Source: an uncultured Christensenellaceae bacterium | GTDB lineage: Bacteria; Bacillota; Clostridia; Christensenellales; Christensenellaceae | Assembly: GCA_910588425.1 (NCBI GenBank) | Contig: CAJUPM010000001.1 | Coordinates: forward strand, 216,694 to 280,693 | Reading direction: 5' to 3' | Length of the DNA stretch: 64,000 nt | In this document: piece after piece, positions 61,904 to 64,000 of the stretch | How positions within the stretch are numbered: the stretch's first letter is position 1 | Layout of the letters: every line of letters begins with the position of its first letter | The notes under the pieces: generated by a model | The model's database searches: none | What the model was told of the DNA's origin: nothing | Seen by the model: the letters and a program-made list of their open reading frames with translations, nothing else | Position numbers and translations under genes: made by a program

Positions 61904-63457
61904 ATGGCGCATAAAGCATTATACCGGCGGTTTCGGCCGCGCCGGTTTGAGGATTTGAAGGGGCAGGAGGTAGTGGCGACGGTGCTCAAAAACCAGGTGA
62001 GCGCGGGAGAGCCATCTCATGCCTATCTGTTTTCCGGGCCCCGGGGCACGGGCAAGACGAGCACAGCCAAGATTTTGGCCTGCGCGCTCAACTGCCTGAA
62101 CCCGAAGGACGGGGAACCCTGCCTGGAATGCGAAAACTGCAAGGCCGCGCTGGAGGACGCGATGATCGACATTATCGAGATGGACGCGGCCTCCAACAAT
62201 AGCGTAGACAACGCCCGGGATATTCGGGACAAGGCTGGGCTGCTGCCGGCAAAAGGCAAATACAAGGTTTACATCATCGACGAAGTGCATATGCTGACGG
62301 GCTCTGCCTTCAACGCGCTGTTAAAGACGCTGGAAGAGCCGCCGGCGCATGTCGTCTTTATTTTGGCGACAACCGAGCTGGCCGCACTGCCAAAGACTGT
62401 GCTTTCCCGGTGCCAGCGGTTCGATTTCAGGCGCATTGAAGAGGGAGATATTGCCGCAAGGCTGGAAGAAGTCGCGCAGAACGTGGGCGTCAAGGCACAG
62501 AAAAGCGCGATCATGCAGATTGCCGCCGCCTCGGACGGCGCACTGAGAGATGCGCTGACCATTCTCGATCAGTGCTGTTCTTTTTCCAGCGAGATTGACG
62601 AACAGCTGGTTTCCCAGGTTCTGGGTTACGCCGGCTATACGGCGCTCTACGCCCTGATAGCGGCGATGGCGGAATATGATGAGCGTGCCGCCCTTGCGCA
62701 GCTGACGGCCATTTTAGACGGCGGAATCGAGGCCGGTATTTTGGTGGGGCAGATGCTGGACTGCTTTCATAAGATGTTGTTAGAGGCTGTTTCGGGGGCG
62801 GAGGAGCAGAGCCCGCTCTGGCAGGCTGGCGGCAAGATGGGCAAAAAGACCTTGCTGCGCGGGGTTGAGATTTTTTCGGCGGCACAGGGCAGCATTCGGT
62901 TTGCGGCAAAGCCGCAGATTGTGCTGGAGAGCGCGGTATTGCGCTTCCTGCTCCCGGAAGGGGAGACGGACAGCTCGGCGCTGGAATACCGCATTGAAAA
63001 GCTGGAGCGCAAGCTGGCGCAGCTGGAGCAGGGCGGCGTTGCTGTTGGAGTGAGCAGTGCAAGGCCAGCGGCGGCGCAGGCAGAGCAGAAGAAACAGGCA
63101 AAGCCCAAGGCGGCTCCCCCGCAGGAGTGGGCCAGGGAGAGTGAGCCTAAGGCGCCAATCCCAGAGGCTGCGCCGGAAGAAGGGGAGGCATGGAAGGCCA
63201 TGCAGAAATACTGCGCCAAGAACCCGAGCGCCAAGCCGTTTTTAAGCGGAATGCGGCCGGTGGCCGAGACGCGGATGCAGCTGACGCTGGCCGGCGGTAA
63301 CCCGGCGATGCTGCGCATGTTTGAGGGCAGTGGGCTCAAGGCGGAGATCGAGAAAGTGCTGGAAGAGCAGCTGGGCAGGAAAATCGGCCTGCAGATTCAG
63401 CAGGAAAGCGCACAGGAAGAGTTGTATCAGGAAGACACTATTGATATAATAGATTAA
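61904..63457 (+). CDS. dnaX: DNA polymerase III subunit gamma/tau
   Basis: This clamp-loader ATPase loads the sliding clamp and links polymerases. The 517-residue product has RFRPRRFEDLKGQEVV, Walker A GPRGTGKTSTAKI near residue 45, a four-Cys zinc module (C at CALNC, CLECENC), Walker B IIDEVHML, the SRC motif LSRCQRFDF and a variable C-terminal region rich in Ala/Lys/Pro. GAAGGAG precedes the ATG. ybaB and recR follow, the usual Firmicutes trio. Confidence 0.97.
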   Translation: MAHKALYRRFRPRRFEDLKGQEVVATVLKNQVSAGEPSHAYLFSGPRGTGKTSTAKILACALNCLNPKDGEPCLECENCKAALEDAMIDIIEMDAASNNSVDNARDIRDKAGLLPAKGKYKVYIIDEVHMLTGSAFNALLKTLEEPPAHVVFILATTELAALPKTVLSRCQRFDFRRIEEGDIAARLEEVAQNVGVKAQKSAIMQIAAASDGALRDALTILDQCCSFSSEIDEQLVSQVLGYAGYTALYALIAAMAEYDERAALAQLTAILDGGIEAGILVGQMLDCFHKMLLEAVSGAEEQSPLWQAGGKMGKKTLLRGVEIFSAAQGSIRFAAKPQIVLESAVLRFLLPEGETDSSALEYRIEKLERKLAQLEQGGVAVGVSSARPAAAQAEQKKQAKPKAAPPQEWARESEPKAPIPEAAPEEGEAWKAMQKYCAKNPSAKPFLSGMRPVAETRMQLTLAGGNPAMLRMFEGSGLKAEIEKVLEEQLGRKIGLQIQQESAQEELYQEDTIDIID

Positions 63458-63479
63458 AACGAGTAAGGAGTTTTTGAAT

Positions 63480-63827
63480 ATGGCAAAGAGAAGCGGAGGA
63501 TTCCGGCCGGGCATGGGCGGCGGGATGCAGAATATGATGCAGCAGGCGCAGAGAATGCAGGCCAATATTGCGCGGGTGCAGGAAGAGCTGGAAGAGAAGG
63601 AAGTGGAGGCCAGCGCAGGGGGCGGCGTCGTCAGCGCGGTTGTCTCGGGCAAAAAAGTGCTCAAAAACCTGACGATTGCCCAGGAAGTTGTGGATCCGGA
63701 CGACATCGAGATGCTGCAGGATCTCATCATCGCGGCCGTCAACGAGGCGATGGCTAAGGCGGAGCAGCTCTCGGAAGAGGAGATGGCGAAAGTGACCGGC
63801 GGGATGAACCTTGGGGGGCTGTTTTAA
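63480..63827 (+). CDS. ybaB: YbaB/EbfC family nucleoid-associated protein
   Basis: The 115-residue DNA-binding protein starts with a Gly/Met-rich stretch and has an amphipathic coil (QQAQRMQANIARVQEELEEK) and EVEASAGGGVVSAVVSG. It ends KVTGGMNLGGLF. AGGAG (63466-63470) is 9 nt before ATG 63480, a better spacing than TTG 63474. recR starts 2 nt after the stop. Confidence 0.95.
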   Translation: MAKRSGGFRPGMGGGMQNMMQQAQRMQANIARVQEELEEKEVEASAGGGVVSAVVSGKKVLKNLTIAQEVVDPDDIEMLQDLIIAAVNEAMAKAEQLSEEEMAKVTGGMNLGGLF

Positions 63828-63829
63828 GC

Positions 63830-64000
63830 ATGTTTGGAATTGAGGCCATGAATAAGCTGGCCGAATGGTTTGCCCGGCTTCCCGGCATTGGCCCCAAGAG
63901 CGCGGCGCGGCTGGCTTATCATGTGATCGATATGGAGCCGGAGGAAGTCAAGGCATTTGCGCAGGATCTCTATGCGGCGCGGCTGGCCGTGCGCTACTGC
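63830..64000 (+). CDS. recR: Recombination protein RecR, N-terminal part
   Basis: The gene is cut by the window end after 57 codons. The visible product has the helix-hairpin-helix LPGIGPKSAARLAYHVI and reaches RYC, the first cysteine of the RecR zinc finger. RecR works with RecF and RecO to load RecA at gaps. Confidence 0.96.
   Translation, partial: MFGIEAMNKLAEWFARLPGIGPKSAARLAYHVIDMEPEEVKAFAQDLYAARLAVRYC

Overview
This 64 kb window is a gene-dense stretch of a GC-rich Gram-positive chromosome, probably a spore-forming member of the Clostridia. The evidence is the Gram-positive replicative polymerase PolC, the sporulation ATPase SpoIVA, HemZ, YlxM, RbgA, a bifunctional Rel enzyme and a gene order typical of Firmicutes. 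A Christensenellales-like affiliation is a guess from GC content and gene content. Almost every gene is on the + strand. Several well-supported genes start with GTG or TTG (dxr, rseP, ispG, hisS, smc, ffh, yraN, topA). No tRNA, rRNA, CRISPR array or insertion sequence was seen.

Layout: (1) 1-9.4 kb carries envelope lipid and isoprenoid genes (end of uppS, cdsA, dxr, rseP, ispG) followed by polC. (2) 9.4-15.6 kb is a single gene for a 1924-residue secreted, wall-anchored repeat protein behind a long, apparently structured leader. (3) 15.7-25.2 kb has secD-secF, recJ, rel, dtd, a metallo-beta-lactamase-fold hydrolase and hemZ. (4) 25.2-28.7 kb has hisS, aspS and trxA. (5) 28.8-38.9 kb is the conserved smc-ftsY-ylxM-ffh-rpsP-khpA-rimM-trmD-rplS-rbgA-rnhB block for chromosome compaction, protein targeting and ribosome maturation. 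(6) 38.9-54.4 kb has yraN, a fused double GT-C glycosyltransferase with a GtrA partner, comM, dprA, topA, trmFO, hslVU, a DUF512 radical-SAM protein and der. (7) 54.4-61 kb has plsY, an orphan minus-strand gene, spoIVA, rplU-rpmA, an OGG-type glycosylase, a PHP hydrolase and a DegV protein. (8) 61-61.8 kb is a small AT-richer islet with a broken SLOG/DUF1273 gene and a divergent Cro/CI-type regulator. (9) 61.9-64 kb is dnaX-ybaB-recR, cut off by the window edge.

The most interesting observations are these. A SLOG-family gene is disrupted by a perfect 16-bp tandem duplication, and removing one copy restores the whole frame. It is transcribed divergently from a small regulator, with two inverted repeats of identical 12-nt spacing in the shared control region. 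SecD has lost the conserved transmembrane aspartate thought to couple SecDF to the proton gradient. The giant surface protein has 11 related repeats and a degenerate sortase signal. Two GT-C enzymes are fused in one chain. TopA has a histone-H1-like N-terminal tail. Ribosomal protein L27 lacks the usual Firmicutes N-terminal extension, and the Prp protease gene is missing from its usual place.
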